A stretch of DNA of 64,000 nt from Pteria penguin. Lineage: Eukaryota; Mollusca; Bivalvia; Pterioida; Pteriidae. The notes under the pieces were generated by a model. It made no database searches. It saw only the letters and a list, made by a program, of their open reading frames with translations, and was not told where the DNA came from. Below, in pieces: positions 1 through 12,874 of this stretch. Both the position numbers and the translations under genes were made by a program. Numbering within the stretch: the first letter of the stretch is position 1; each line of letters starts with the position of its first letter. Location of the stretch: contig CM068592.1 in NCBI GenBank assembly GCA_035048485.1, positions 42,502,045 to 42,566,044 of the forward strand. The letters are read 5' to 3'.

Positions 1-2650
1 AGGGCAGCTACAAGAAAAATCAGTGGATGAAATACAGGTCAAGAATTCAGTTTAGCTAGTCAGATACCATTACTACTAAACCAGACTAAAACATTACTAT
101 TAGACCAAGCTCATTTCACCTGTAAGAGGCTTACACAGCTCTGAGCTATGTATCTTAAAAAATTCTTAAGTACCTATGGAACACTTCCAAAACAAAGAAC
201 AGAAAGTTTTTTATGTCTGCCTTGACTTGGAATCTAATTTATAAATACCTTCACAAGCAAAGGACAAGACATTCATGCCATGAGATTAGGGTGATCTTCA
301 AACCCAGGACATGAACACATTAATGAGAGAGCCATGCTGCTCAGTACTAAGTATTAATGTATTCTGTACATGTACATTGATATGATGTTATGTGATACAA
401 ATGTTGGCTGAAATGAATCTCATGCTAGGGTCTGACATTTCAGTCTAATACAAAATTTGTAACCCAGCTTTGCCTTCTCTTTTTTGGTTCTACTCTATTT
501 ATGTCAATGTTCTCTTTTCTGCTTGAACTGTCTCAGGGAATGAGTAAAAAATGATCAACAAAGCTCATCTTAAGCAATAGTCGTATGAAAAGAGTTTGCA
601 TCCATAAATGCATAAGAATATTAGTTCTTGATAGCTTTTACCAAGAAATATTTGACAGGGTTCTCACTAGACCTAAGAATTCATGAGTCTCATTAAGGTC
701 TTGGCACTCATCTTCATTACAAATGTTAAAGAAAATCCAAATTTTGGTAAACCCCAAACCCATTTTGGTGAGTTCGAGCCTCGTCTAGGCGAGTTAATGA
801 AAATACTGATTTGATTAGAATATAGTAATTATACATATGTATATTTTTCATTATTACAATGTGAAAAAGAAAAACTGTTTTGTTTTTTTTTTCTTTTTTA
901 ACATTTTTAGCTTGCAGTATAAAATCAGGTATGCTATGTTGATCACGCACCTGCTGTTTGCTGGACGGTGTACTAATCAACTTGAGAAGATGACGTAGGT
1001 TTTTGCCTTCACTGTAAATATATAACACATTAAATTAGCTAGTTGATCAAGCAATCAGATACGTGACATAGTAAAGGCATATATATCCACATATAATAGC
1101 CATTTAAAGTTCTGAACGGATTAACACGCTCTATGTAGGTTAAATATTCATACAGTGCTTTACACAGACTTTGCCTGGTCATTGTTGAATATGAGTCAGT
1201 TAGTATATATCATAACATGGCATTCACTGTCAGTGGCGTATCCAGAAATGGGACCGAACTGGTAACCGTGGCTACCAATACTATTTTATAAGTTGTGGAA
1301 TTACTGGAGTGTAAAGAGTCTCAAAAAATTCACCCAAATTTCTCCTAAGATCCACACCTTACCATTGTTACCATTCTTTTTTTTTTTTTTAGTTTTTATT
1401 ATTATTATTTTATTCATTTTTATTATTATTTTATTGATTCAGGCTTTTTTTCTTCTTCTTCTTCATCTTTTTTCTTTCACAGAAGTACACATCTGTAAAG
1501 TATGTCTATTTCATGCAATGTACAACCACGGATACATGAATAGAATGATATAACAGTATATGTATTTGTGTTGTTCCATTCTTTTTCACCCGCACCCCAC
1601 ATATACAGAGAAATGTCTAGAATCCTTTTTAAAAAGTATGAATCCAATATATATCGCATAGTATGACGAAATATTGGTTAACTTGTTAAAGAATTCTTGA
1701 CCTGGGTTTAATCCAATGCCTCTGAGAATTGCCATATGTAATTTAACCCACCCACCCACTCCCGTCTTCTGAATTTTACATATCGTATGACTGAATTACC
1801 TACATTGCAGAAAATGACGTTAATTTGAAAATTATTAACGCTCATTTCTGAAGTGCTTAAAAACTGTATGAATGAAATAATTCGGCCGAATCTCGAAGAA
1901 CTGCACAGTCACTCCACAATATAAAATACAAAGCCATAGATAAAAGTGAACATTGTCTACGTGTATATACCGCGGTAATATATCCCGCTATCTTAATAGC
2001 CTATTTCAATGTCAAATTCAGCTTGAATTGCACAAATCTTCGCATTTCAAGTATTCACGCTGCACTACTCGATCTGTGGTCTTGTTTGCCATAGCCATTC
2101 ATAAAGACCTAACGAGAATTAACACAATCTCTAGCGAATGTCAGTACAAAACATTTAAAAATACATCAATGAAAGTGGAATTTCCAATCCGATCTCAGTG
2201 TGGGCGATCAAAGCCATCGCAGTATTAAGTTAAATACAATGTCGTTTTTAAGAGTGGTATCGAATACTTCTAATATTAGCATAGTATTTCTGACGTGTTG
2301 AGACATACACCGAAAGATTATGACATCAAAAACCTCTAAGGTTGGACTAACTTCCATGTTAATTTTAAGTGTCCACATACGTGAAAGTTTAAGATTTCGA
2401 ATAAATCCCCACAGATTACCCACCCACCCCCCTCACTCAACCCCTTCTTTCTCTCCTTCGAACTTTCAACGAAACAACCACAAAAAACTATAAAAGGGGA
2501 AAGAAATAGTTTTTACTGTTCAAGAAACGAGTATTATTTTTTTGATAAATTTTTTTACAGAGTAACGTTACATACACAGTGTGTGTGTTATGCCAATTTT
2601 TCAGTATCTCTGTTTTACTGATCTCAGCTTTGAAAAATTTAGTGCAAATG
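1..2650. other. Non-genic AT-rich sequence
   Basis: Only low-complexity or unsupported short frames were seen, apart from poly-T and TTA/TTC-rich stretches (1378-1470). A truncated MITE-like end, GTGGCGTATCCAGAAATGGG, is near 1233. No gene, RNA or complete repeat could be supported. Confidence 0.5.
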
Positions 2651-2657
2651 AGCAGAG

Positions 2658-2659
2658 GC

Positions 2660-2742
<83 letters not shown>
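2658..2742. repeat. (AT)n microsatellite
   Basis: About 40 AT dinucleotides followed by (CA)n. Confidence 0.97.
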
Positions 2743-2749
<7 letters not shown>

Positions 2750-2750
<1 letters not shown>

Positions 2751-4640
2751 AATGATCAGAGACATGTATATATGTCTATGAAAGGATGTACTGGGTTCTC
2801 ATTCGGGTTCAGTGCGGATCCAACATACTATCAAAATGCGAAAGCCAAGAGGTGGGAAGACGTCAGCTTTGAGAAAACTGGGAATACCGACGCGTTAAGT
2901 AAAGTCTGACATTCACACGTAGAAAATGAAGTTGTTTTTGGCGCTTGCCATCATACCATGTTACATTTAGCGCCACATGGAACAGCCGTTTGATTTACTA
3001 CTCTTTTCTCTCATTGTACCTAATTCGGGACATGGATTCCTCGTCAGATGACAGATATTCTCATTGGGTGTAAATACACATTGTCCTCTTCCATCCCTTC
3101 TTTTCTAAAGCACATCGTCCTCTTCCATCCCCTCTTTTCTCATTCTTTTCTATGTTAATCTCTAAATGTAACTGTATAGCTTCAAACATCTCAGCTCGTC
3201 CAAAAGATTTGTGAGAAAAACTTACCGATCCTTAAAATCATAACAGATATTTCTCCATGATAAAATCACCTTTCCGAGTTTTTCATTCTAAATGATTTGA
3301 ACCGTTTTTGACATGGAATATCGTGTTGTATGAAGTTGACCCTTAATCAAGAGTTTATCGCCCGATAACAGGGGGTGGATTCAGATATCGACTTTCGCAG
3401 TGTGAGTAATTCTAACTCGGTGGTGGAGAAAATTGCATTGTAATGACTCTAAACAAAGGGGCATTCATTGCAGCTTTACCTTACTACAGTGCGAGAGTGA
3501 CCTCGCCATAACGAAGACTTGATATCCCACAATTGTTTACTTTATCAATGTTGGTAAATAAATATCAACTTGACTTTAAATACCTCATTATTTGATTTTC
3601 ACTCCCCTGAACATCAACGCCTCTTATTTTATGAGTGCGTGATATTTGAGAAACACGTACCTAGTATGTTCTATTGCTAAAGTCATGTGACGTAAAAAAA
3701 ATGTCCCCCACTATTGCACCGACATCTATTATTAATGGCCTGTGATTAATGTATATTATGAACTCGTGTATATAAGAAATTAAAGACCTTTGAGAATTAT
3801 ACAAGACAACTGATTATTATTTATTTATTTATTATTCATGACTTCTTTACAGTCAAAATCAACGTTCCTTTGTTAGCTTGATTCTTTGTGTGGTTGCAGG
3901 ATGTCTTTAAGATTTTATGAATAATTTCATACGACTGAATGTAGCTAAAACTTCCCATCTCTTTTCCTGCCACATTTTTTTTTATTTTATGCATATATAT
4001 CTATAACTCTATTTACGTTTAATTCTGTGTCACACTATGCAATTAATTGTCTTACACATGTATTTATATTTTTCATTTTCATCAAAACTATTTAAAGCGT
4101 CCTTTAATTGTTCTCTTAAAAGAAAAGATTAAGTTGAAAGGAAACCGGGTTAGCAAGTACATGAGAGTTCATTTTCTGGGTGTATGACTAAAATAGTTCT
4201 AATTGCAGCAATTGTTTGGGGTGACACGCGTCTTTACAGCTTACGTCGTGGTGGTCATATAATTTTCTATTTGGTGAGGTAGAAAAACAATTGTTTTAAC
4301 GTTTTCATTCAATTCGAAAGTAAGACCAAATTCTCCTTTTAATCTTCTGTTACATGATCAACTCTATACCTCTGGATCTATTTATGATCAATCTAATTAA
4401 AATTTAACGGGTTGTACCGCTGCTCTACAATGGTTGAAGTTACCACAAAGCAGCGAAATTACGAGTCGAATTTTAATTAGATTCCTTTATGACTGGAGTT
4501 AATCTAGTGACCGTGATATATTGGACTTTGTGAACATGATGCACTCGTAAAACCTGTCTATGACCTATGTCGTGTAGTACCAGGACGAGGACGCAATAAC
4601 ACACATCCCGATGCCAACAATATTTAACCACTTATCGCCG
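2750..4640. other. Non-genic sequence
   Basis: Nothing recognisable apart from a short duplicate of CATCGTCCTCTTCCATCCC near 3083-3130. No exon with both splice sites and coding character was found. Confidence 0.45.

Positions 4641-4641
<1 letters not shown>

Positions 4642-4724
<83 letters not shown>
4642..4724. repeat. (AT)n microsatellite
   Basis: About 40 AT dinucleotides. Confidence 0.97.
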
Positions 4725-4728
<4 letters not shown>

Positions 4729-4790
4729 GTTTACATGTCTAACTGATAATGAACATTATTTAAACCATCAATATTTGGTGATTCATTCAG

Positions 4791-4925
4791 GCACGGATCT
4801 AGAAATTTTGGCGAGAGGGGGTCCACCCCCAATGAATTTTCCGAGAGGGATCCATGCCTGTTTATGTGTGTAAAATTACTCATTTTACATGAGTACAAAC
4901 CCCTGGTCCACCCCTCTAGATCCAC
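4791..4925. mobile_element. GGATCTA-ended MITE-like element, copy A
   Basis: Starts CACGGATCTAGAAATTTTGG and ends CCACCCCTCTAGATCC, an inverted pair around GTCCACCCCCAATGAATTTT. Copies with the same ends are at 13238-13388, 18072-18243 and 41037-41265. Confidence 0.6.
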
Positions 4926-4929
4926 TTAT

Positions 4930-5340
4930 ATTCACTCATACAAGTATATCTCCTGGAAATGCTTAATAAAAAAGTAAAGTCATACCATTATCTAAAGTTT
5001 GTCCCCATTTGTTATGAATTTAGATTTCAGATAATGCTATTTAATAAACTTTAAGATGTTTTCCTTACAGACTGAAACTGAATGATACCAACATCAATAC
5101 TTTGGGGATCTAGAGAAAGGGGAAGAAGGCTATAGATCACTCAGGACATGTTTGTTCTCGGTTTGATTCCAAAGATATGTCAAGGCAAACCGACTCAGAA
5201 GGTATAATTGGTATACCCTCCTTTTCGCCATCGGAGGAATTTCTGTCAGGAATCTCCTAGATTATGACATAATGAACATCCAACATTAGAGAAATGACAT
5301 TATATTAATGGGTCAAAAACTTTCATGTTACAGTACTAAC
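4930..5340. other. Non-genic sequence
   Basis: No feature recognised between the MITE-like copy A and the pearl-like terminus. Confidence 0.4.
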
Positions 5341-5341
5341 A

Positions 5342-5460
5342 CAAATTTCACAGTCCCCTACAGATGACAGACAGATGTACATGTATAGGTGCACAGACGG
5401 AAATAATGGTACCAGTATACAGTTGTAACCCCTACTGCTTTTGTTGGCGGTGTAATAAGA
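5342..5460. mobile_element. Pearl-like 3' terminus
   Basis: AGATGACAGACAGATGTACA, CACAGACGGAAATAATGG, then AACCCCTACTGCTTTTGTTG followed by GCGGTGTAATAAG resemble the terminal ACAG/ACGG tract and hairpin of the pearl-like elements. No core repeats are attached, so it is a fragment. Confidence 0.35.
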
Positions 5461-5866
5461 ATGAGGATTTTGGTAATAAAAACAAAGCTAAATTCTGATG
5501 TAAGCAATTAAAGAAGCAAACAAATACAACTTTTTCTACAATGCTGGGTGGACGATACTTAGGATCCCTCTCATGAGACACCAATCCATCGCAATTTAAC
5601 TTCCTCGCTTGGACTGGTATACCATTAATACATGTGTATCATTTTAAAATATGTGTGTACCAATACTCAACCATTAATACCTCGGTAGGCTGAGATATTT
5701 TGGATAAAGTGCCTTGTCGAAGGTCATAGGGGTACTTACTCTTCAGATTGGGGTGAGCGTCTCCTCTCCTGGGTGGGCATAATGGACGGAATAAATAGGA
5801 CAAAGGGCAATAACTCTGCTACTCCTTACTTCTACATGATTTATTTTGTGATCTGAAAATAGAAAT
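5461..5866. other. Probable dispersed-repeat remnant
   Basis: GATAAAGTGCCTTGTCGAAG and AGGGCAATAACTCTGC resemble parts of dispersed repeats. A minus-strand frame at about 5510-5640 reads LNCDGLVSHERDPKYRPPS, but no good donor or start was found. Confidence 0.3.
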
Positions 5867-6005
5867 TGTGAATGCCTGATCAATCTGATGAATGTGTAAA
5901 TTGTGTATGCCTGATCAATCTGATGAATGTGTAAATTGAGTATGCCTGATCAATCTGATGAATGTGTAAATTGTGTATGCCTGATCAATCTGATGAATGT
6001 GTAAA
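5867..6005. repeat. 35-bp tandem repeat, four copies
   Basis: Unit ATGCCTGATCAATCTGATGA, ATGTGTAAATTGTGT; copies are almost identical, indicating a recent expansion. Confidence 0.9.
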
Positions 6006-6009
6006 TCAG

Positions 6010-7963
6010 TACTACGTAAATATTTCACATAAGAGGAAAACTTTCATATCATTGGTAACAATGTAGCTTCATAAAGAATTAAAAATCTATGGTATGTAAT
6101 AGCTTCATGTAGCATTATTAGAAATTTAAATAAATAATACCTTCTGTTTTGGTTCCATTTATGAAAATCAACACAGGTATACCTGCATTTCTTGTGTAGA
6201 AAATCCCTACTCGATACCTCAGAGACCAATAAGGGAAGCTTTTACAAAACGGATACTCATGTCACATTTATCATTGATAAGATATAAAGGAAATCTTGGG
6301 ATTACAAAGGGTAGATAACCTACTACAATATATCCATTGATCAGGACAAAAGGAACACTTAAAGTCACTGATAAAACAGACACTCTGATTTTAATCAAGA
6401 TTTTTCAAGTAGGCCCTTGGAAAGACATTGACAGCAGCTATATCATTATTACAACTTAATCAAATGTGAACTTTTTCTTATGAGACCTGAGTGCTATAAT
6501 TCTCATATAAATTCACAAAAAAGAATGAAGAAACATTCAGAACAAGAAAATATTGAAAATTAAATACTTATGCCACAATTCTAATACATACATGTATAAT
6601 GTCTTGAAGGCATTATATATTCATACATGTACTAAATTAAACTTTATCTTAAACCTTTTATAAAATGAGATGACTTTGCTTGCTGCTGAAATCATCCTTT
6701 AAGTCTGTTTAAACTTTAATATAATGCAGTAGAATTTTTTAAACCTATAATTCCAGTTTAAATAAAATCAAATCTGTATGTGAATTGAATAATTTGTATT
6801 CTCATGCATAGAGTATTTTGATTTTATTTAGATAAAATTTACAAACATTCAAAAACATTCATAAAATACATATACATGTATAGTTCAAACCTAAAGCTGT
6901 TACAAAATATGTTAGTCTTAAGCAATCATTCATTTGAATTGATTTTATATACATGTGTAAATAACTTTATTTATTTTAATATTAGCATGTTGGACTATGA
7001 TGATGAAAATTTAATTAGGAATATAAAAAATTTGCATGGGTTCCCTAACAAAATAATTCTAAATACCTGGTACACATATGAACATATATGGAGACATTGG
7101 CCAGTATACTGAATAAAATAAATAATTCACCATCCATTGTATGGCAAGACAGGTAAGTGAATTATTAAATGGCAGCCTTTGCTGAATAATCAATATACAA
7201 TATCATTACATACCATTAAATGAAGAATTTCCACCTGAACCTTACTACTCCTTCTACAGAATATGTCTGCATTGATGACAATGTTTATATTTTACAGAAT
7301 GACATGTTTAAATACCAATACGTCAAGTCCATTCTTGACACTTTTCAAACGATACGTCATGCAGTACACACGCTGTGACACAATTGTGAAAACTCGGAAC
7401 TTTCAATAGAATCTATGGAGCGTGATCGATTACCTATTAACTGTAGCCGTAACGGGCCTTTGAACTTTACCTGTGTGGCATACACTTCTCCATTAATATT
7501 AATATAATAGGATTTGAGTTGTATTTAGCATATTCTATTGTTATTATGCAAGTTATGCAGAATTATCGGGTCATATAAAGCTGTCCGACGCATTACTGGA
7601 TGAAAAATACTGAAACAACTCGCAGACGTCTACTGCATGTATACAGTACTGTCAGTAAAAAAAAAGTTAATTCCCTAAAATTACTCAAATAACCTTTTCA
7701 AATGGAGATTAATTTACAAGTTTACAACTTAGATATTTGGGATATTTGCCACACAGGCACAAATTAGAGATAAACATGTACCCAATACATTCCAATATAT
7801 CGATCGAACAGGTAATGCAAATGACAGGTAGATCCAATGTCAACAAAGCATTAAATGTCATAATACGTATTCGATACAATAAAATGTTGAAGGACATGAA
7901 AGAAGAATAATTAACATTTATCAGGAAAACATGTAATTTTTCAATAAAAAGATGTAATCTTAC
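6010..7963. other. AT-rich sequence downstream of the candidate promoter
   Basis: If the candidate first exon at 7964 is real, this is its first intron. A weak exon candidate lies near 6179-6240 (minus; acceptor TTGTAAAAG, donor GCAG|GTATAC, reading LLVSEVSSRDFLHKKC). It is not supported by any recognised family. Confidence 0.3.
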
Positions 7964-8080
7964 CATTTTCTATAAAATTCCAATGTTAAAATATCGGCTG
8001 TCAGGTAATGGAAGCCATTTTTGTTGAAATTATGTCAGCCAATCGATATCGACCTTATAGCGGCGCTGGCAACCAATCAT
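7964..8080 (-). promoter_or_regulatory. Candidate minus-strand promoter and first exon
   Basis: Read on the minus strand there are two ATTGG (NF-Y) boxes, their CCAAT complements at 8073-8077 and 8039-8043, 34 bases apart. Next comes AAAATGGCTTCC near 8010-8022, similar to a YY1 initiator site. The leader then contains a six-codon upstream ORF (ATGGCTTCC... to TGA) and ends in GAAAATG|GTAAGA at 7964, a strong donor directly after an ATG. Local G+C and CpG are higher than in the flanks (GCGGCGCTGG). This is the usual architecture of a housekeeping promoter whose first intron follows the start codon. I could not find a convincing second exon between 1 and 7963, so the gene itself is not annotated. 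Confidence 0.33.
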
Positions 8081-8664
8081 CCTTTGCGTTCTTCATAAGA
8101 TTTGATGGGTGTCCGTTCAGCTGCATATCCAGAGGGGAAGCAAACATTTCCGAGAGGGGAATCTTACCGTGTCATAGCACTGGAAGCACAGGGTGGGGGA
8201 CAACTTCTTGTATAAAAGATATATGCAGAAGTACGACTGGAATGGGGTGCACTCAATATATGAATGGGTACAAGCTATCCGGGCATAATATTAAAATGGT
8301 TATTCACATACGTATACGTTTCTTGTTGATCTATATAAAACTATAAATGCCAATATTTACGAGGAAAATTTTCAAAGCACAGCAAATATACCGTCATGAC
8401 CACCAAGACCGTGCACCCGAAAAATCGCGTTAAGTTCAACATATTCGATCATCGCAACTTACGGTGAGATAATAGGAACAAATTGGTCGTAACTTAACTT
8501 GAAATAACATTACTCGACCCACCAATGGTATTAAATAAGTGTAAATTTTACTCAAAATTTAGTTTAAATAGGGCATTTCCCATGAAATACTAATATTCAG
8601 TTGGGCAGAAAATCAAGGACTTGTTTCAAGTCTTGTTTATAAGTCCTTGAGAAAATGATACAAA

Positions 8665-8667
<3 letters not shown>

Positions 8668-8721
<54 letters not shown>
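8668..8721. repeat. (CA)n microsatellite
   Basis: About 26 CA dinucleotides, then TATATACACACACAC. Confidence 0.97.
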
Positions 8722-8723
<2 letters not shown>

Positions 8724-9227
8724 CTATATATACACACACACCAAAACAAATATAACAAATAAATAAATTTCAGAATAGAATGAAAAGGGTTTTTTTCAGA
8801 AATGCATTTGTTATTATAAAACTTGTAATTTATTTACAGAATATGAAAGATATCCGTTGGCTTTCCAGCTGAGAAATATGAAAATCATTTTTCCTATGGA
8901 GTTATTGTACTTTAGTTATGTCTCATTTTTATTTTGTTGTCAATTCTGTAAATACTAATATCCTACTTACGACGAAATACGACAAAATAAGTTTGATAGA
9001 TATGTATTAGTAACTTGCTGGGGGTCCAGACAGTACGTTTTTACAATGAGCCAGTTTGTGATACCATACATGTATGGTATGCTAGCATGCTTTTCACTAT
9101 GGTATATGAATAGGTATTTTACCTAATGTATAAATGTGTAGAGTAATAAAGACTTCAGCCCAACGTCCGTATCCAAAATTATTAACAACCCCATCCCCGG
9201 TGGATAGAAGTCCTTTTGCTGAATCTC

Positions 9228-9330
9228 ATAGTGGGACTGTGGCACCACAGTCACCATGGGACTTGTGGCACCACAGTCACCCTGGAACTTGAGGCGCCAC
9301 AATCACCCTGGGACTTGAGGTGCCACAGTC
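9228..9330. repeat. 27-bp tandem repeat, four copies
   Basis: Unit GTGGCACCACAGTCACCCTG followed by GGACTTG. Three of the four copies carry point changes (GCGCC, GTGCC). Confidence 0.85.
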
Positions 9331-9375
9331 ACTTCTTCTCTAGACATATGAATATACTACATAAAGATCGACGCA

Positions 9376-9470
9376 ATGCTTCGAAGTGGAATTTACTCCC
9401 TGTAAATAAAGAACACGTTTAAAATGCTTCGAAGTGGAATTTACTCCCTGTAAATAAAGAACACGTTTAA
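9376..9470. repeat. 47-bp exact tandem duplication
   Basis: AATGCTTCGAAGTGGAATTT, ACTCCCTGTAAATAAAGAAC, ACGTTTA occurs twice in direct succession without a difference in the unit: a very recent duplication, or an assembly join artefact. Confidence 0.85.
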
Positions 9471-9875
9471 TCAAATCCTCCACGGTTTTTATGACCCCCA
9501 AGTGAGAATTTACATGTATGATATGATGAAAATGATGTCAAATGAACGAGTGAAGTGTACTATTTAATAATGAATGGGATTAAAATGTCTTTTCACTGTT
9601 CATAGTGCTGTTAAGCTTAAACTTTGAATTTCCAAAATACAATGTACATATATATTTGTAATGTAAACTAATTAGTGCTATGCCGGTCCACCACCAGCAC
9701 AATGTCAACTAAGCATCTATATGAGGCGCCGTTTTAGTATTTTTGAGCCAACGTTTTCTGATAATAATAATAATAAAATCATTATTTCATTTATGTTTTA
9801 TTATTCACCTATTTCTTTGATCGCGAAACAAAGGGAGAAACGGGGGGAGGGGGGGTTGCACAAAATCGAATTTTT

Positions 9876-10170
9876 ATGTCCCCGGATCGATAGATCGGGG
9901 GCATATTGTTTTTGTCCTGTCTGTTTGAGTGTTTGTTTGCTTGTTTATTTGTCTGTCTGTTGTCAACTTTAACCTTGGCTATAACATTTGAACCGCGAGG
10001 GATAGAGGCTTCTTATTTGACATGCGTACTCAGCTAATGGAGCCTTTTCAAATGACACCAAAATCGATGACCTTTTGACCTTGACAATGACTTTCACGCT
10101 GAAAATAACTTTTTGGACTTTGGTGCCGCCGGGTGCATTAGTATTTCACAAACACAGCTTGTTTATATAA
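9876..10170. mobile_element. Dispersed repeat with CCCCGGATCG hairpin head, copy 1
   Basis: The head ATGTCCCCGGATCGATAGAT then CGGGGGCAT forms a hairpin. It is followed by TTGT/CTGT-rich sequence, CAACTTTAACCTTGGC and GACCTTTTGACCTTGAC, and ends TTTCACAAACACAGCTTGTTT. A second copy, with the same order of blocks, is at 44014-44437. Confidence 0.6.
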
Positions 10171-10723
10171 CAATGCAGATATTTATCTTTATATCGGATT
10201 TCTTTTATTTTGGTATATAAGACATTTTCTGGTACAAGTAAACAAGGAAGAAGTACAGAGAGGTTAACCACATCTCAAGTTCCATGGAATAAAAAGACAA
10301 TATCATGTACCATGTCATATTTAAACAAATGAGAGCCCCAATTAAGCTAAGTTGAGGCTAGGTACCCGGGAGGAGTAATGAAGCGCCCCCTGCTTGTCAG
10401 TATAGAGCAAACGTCCTGCAACAAATATTTAAGTTCAGGAAGTAAATACATATATACACATATGAGCATATGTAGGAGACAACTAAATTAAATTATCCCA
10501 TTCACGGTATGAAATGTGAACTGAAATTCCGGTGTCGGAAATGCACGTGAACACACATACATGCATGCATGCATGCATGCATACAACCATCCATCCATAC
10601 ATATTAAATTGAACTTTTATATATAAAAGATAATAACTATCTTCTTTTATAATGAAAATCATCAATATCAAAATATCAAGGCAAGATTTTTATGTCGATA
10701 AATCATCTCTGATATCTCAACCC

Positions 10724-10729
10724 AAAAAG

Positions 10730-10774
<45 letters not shown>

Positions 10775-11040
10775 AAAAAAAAGAAGAAAAATAATTAATA
10801 AAGAAAAATTAAATTAAATTAAAATAATAATCATAAATAAGTAAAAATAATGATAGTTATAATAAAAAATAAATAAATAAAATTAAAATGAAAAATATAA
10901 ATAATTAGATAGATATATAAATAGATTAAAATAAAAATAAATAATTAGATTAAAGTAGAATAAAAAGGAAAAAAAAAACAAAATAAACAAACAAACAAAC
11001 AAATAAATAAATAAATAAAAGCTAAGTAAAAAAAAATTAT
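10724..11040. repeat. A-rich tract with poly(A) and AAAT-type repeats
   Basis: A poly(A) run at 10733-10758 is followed by about 280 bases built of A-rich tri- and tetranucleotides (AAAT, AAAC, AAAG), almost without C. It could be the expanded tail of a retroposed sequence, but no body is recognisable beside it. Confidence 0.8.
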
Positions 11041-11521
11041 ATATTAATAAGACAAAATGTGTTTATACTAAAACGTATTTTCTGATATCATAATGTCGAC
11101 TTGATATAAGAAAAATTATTGTAAGATTTTTTCCGGAAAATGACTCAAAAAACTTTTACGGCAACCCGTACCTCCATGTATCTAAAACAGCTACCTTTCT
11201 TACTTTATTAGTCATTCTAGCTCCCTGTATATAAATACACGGGTTTAAATCTGCAAACATCGCATAATAGATTTTGCAAAAATTGATACTGAATTTTAAT
11301 ATATGAATACGCTCTTTGCATTTCTTGTGTACATAGCCTGAAGTCGTTAAGTTCTGTAATAAGTTTTAAAGTTCCTATCAATATACTATAGAATCACAAT
11401 TTTTTTTTTATGTATGTGCTTCTGTATGTCTTGTCATATATTTTTGTGCCCAAAATGTATTCATTATTATGAACTGCACTACAATATATTTATGTAATGA
11501 TGATTTTATATATATATATAT

Positions 11522-11660
11522 ATTTATTGATTGATTGGAGTTTTTACGTCGCTTTCAACAATATTTCAGTTATATCGCGACATGGAAGCAGGAGGTTACC
11601 AACCTCTTAAACATAGTGGCGCAACCCGGGAATCGAACCCGGATCGTCGGCGCCGCAAGC
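11522..11660 (-). mobile_element. SINE with tRNA-like B-box and typical molluscan 3' tail
   Basis: Minus strand: GGCGCCGACGATCCGGGTTC, whose end begins the B-box GGGTTCGATTCCCGGG, then the body AGGTTGGTAACCTCCTGC and the tail GCGATATAACTGAAATATTG, GAAAGCGACGTAAAAACTCC and (CAAT)n. The tail, a short tetranucleotide run after a CGTAAAA-type segment, is common in bivalve genomes. The 5' end runs into the long (AT)n tract at 11660-11762. Confidence 0.65.
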
Positions 11661-11661
11661 C

Positions 11662-11835
<174 letters not shown>

Positions 11836-12138
11836 CACACACACACCCTACAAGGGTATTCACGATACCTTGCAGTTTTTGATATGACGTCATGATACCC
11901 TGTAGTCGGAGATTCTCTGCCCTCTCCCACACACAGCCGATATCAAAAGTGGCAGAAGGACAGAGAAGCTCGGACTAGATGCCCTGCAGTTTTTGATATG
12001 ACGTCTTGTGATTAGCGACTTGGTTCAGAAAACCGTAACACTGTGCGTATTGCCTCTAACGTTAGTTTTAATTATTTTTATCAAATGCGTTAGAATAGGG
12101 ATACCATGCTAACGTATCGCAGTGAAACTCAATTTCTG

Positions 12139-12168
12139 ACAGGGTATTCGCCGATACCCTGTCAATTT
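12139..12168. repeat. 11-bp-stem hairpin TGACAGGGTAT/ATACCCTGTCA
   Basis: Perfect stem with loop TCGCCG. A similar pair, AAGGGTATTCACGATACCTT, is at 11853-11872, and GATATGACGTCATGATACCC with a duplicate GATATGACGTCTTG nearby suggest that 11850-12170 is a dispersed hairpin-rich repeat. Confidence 0.6.
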
Positions 12169-12188
12169 TTGTAAAACACTCGCATGGT

Positions 12189-12213
12189 AACCCCCCCCCC
12201 CCCCCCCCCCCCC
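12189..12213. repeat. Poly(C) run of about 25
   Basis: An uninterrupted C-run; its length is unreliable in most sequencing. Confidence 0.95.
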
Positions 12214-12874
12214 AAGTATTTGCATGTACAAAATTGCATGTCTTCCTATAAACATTCTTTCAAATAAAATCGATGCAAAATGTCATAAGGCGCACCAAAT
12301 CTAAAGACCTTGTAGCATGTGTTGTTTCAGAATGATCTTCTTGTAATCATGTCCCTTTCTCTATCTACTCTCTTTTCAAGGGCAATTATATTCATTTAGA
12401 CAACTGCGAGTATCGTGAAGACATCATGAATTTCAATCAAATTTGAAAACACTGTAATGGTTTATGAGAATGTTTTTATATATTATATACCATTACGAAC
12501 GGACATCACATCAACATAAGTGATGGACCCAGGTCAGTTAACAAAGGCGGCATATTTTGCCAAAAGAGAATGGACTGCCGGATTTGTTGTGTTGAAATTT
12601 GACCACAATTAAAGTTATTATGGGAAAATATTCGCTATCAAAAACCCTTTCTTCCTTCTCTTGTAAAGTTTGTACGTTTGCTGATACCTATGCACCTAGC
12701 TACCTGTGCAAAGATATGTATCAATGAGAGGCCAGGCACAGTTAAAAGGAGATGGGGAAGGCACAGGGAGAGAGAAAAGTGACCCTATCCTATCATCATT
12801 ACCAAATGAAAGAGATATTCAAACATTAGCTGTCATGATAGCTTATATGAGCAACCGGATTGACGGACTATTTT

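Noticed and set aside
5510..5640. Minus-strand open frame with coding-like LNCDGLVSHERDPKYRPPS
   Set aside because: Attractive residue content, but no adequate donor after IVEK and no start. Adjacent sequence looks like a dispersed repeat, so it is not called an exon.
8008..8346. Plus-strand open frame of 112 codons
   Set aside because: Overlaps the promoter-like block; composition changes along its length and includes an element-like segment (ATATCCAGAGGGGAAGC). No family resemblance.
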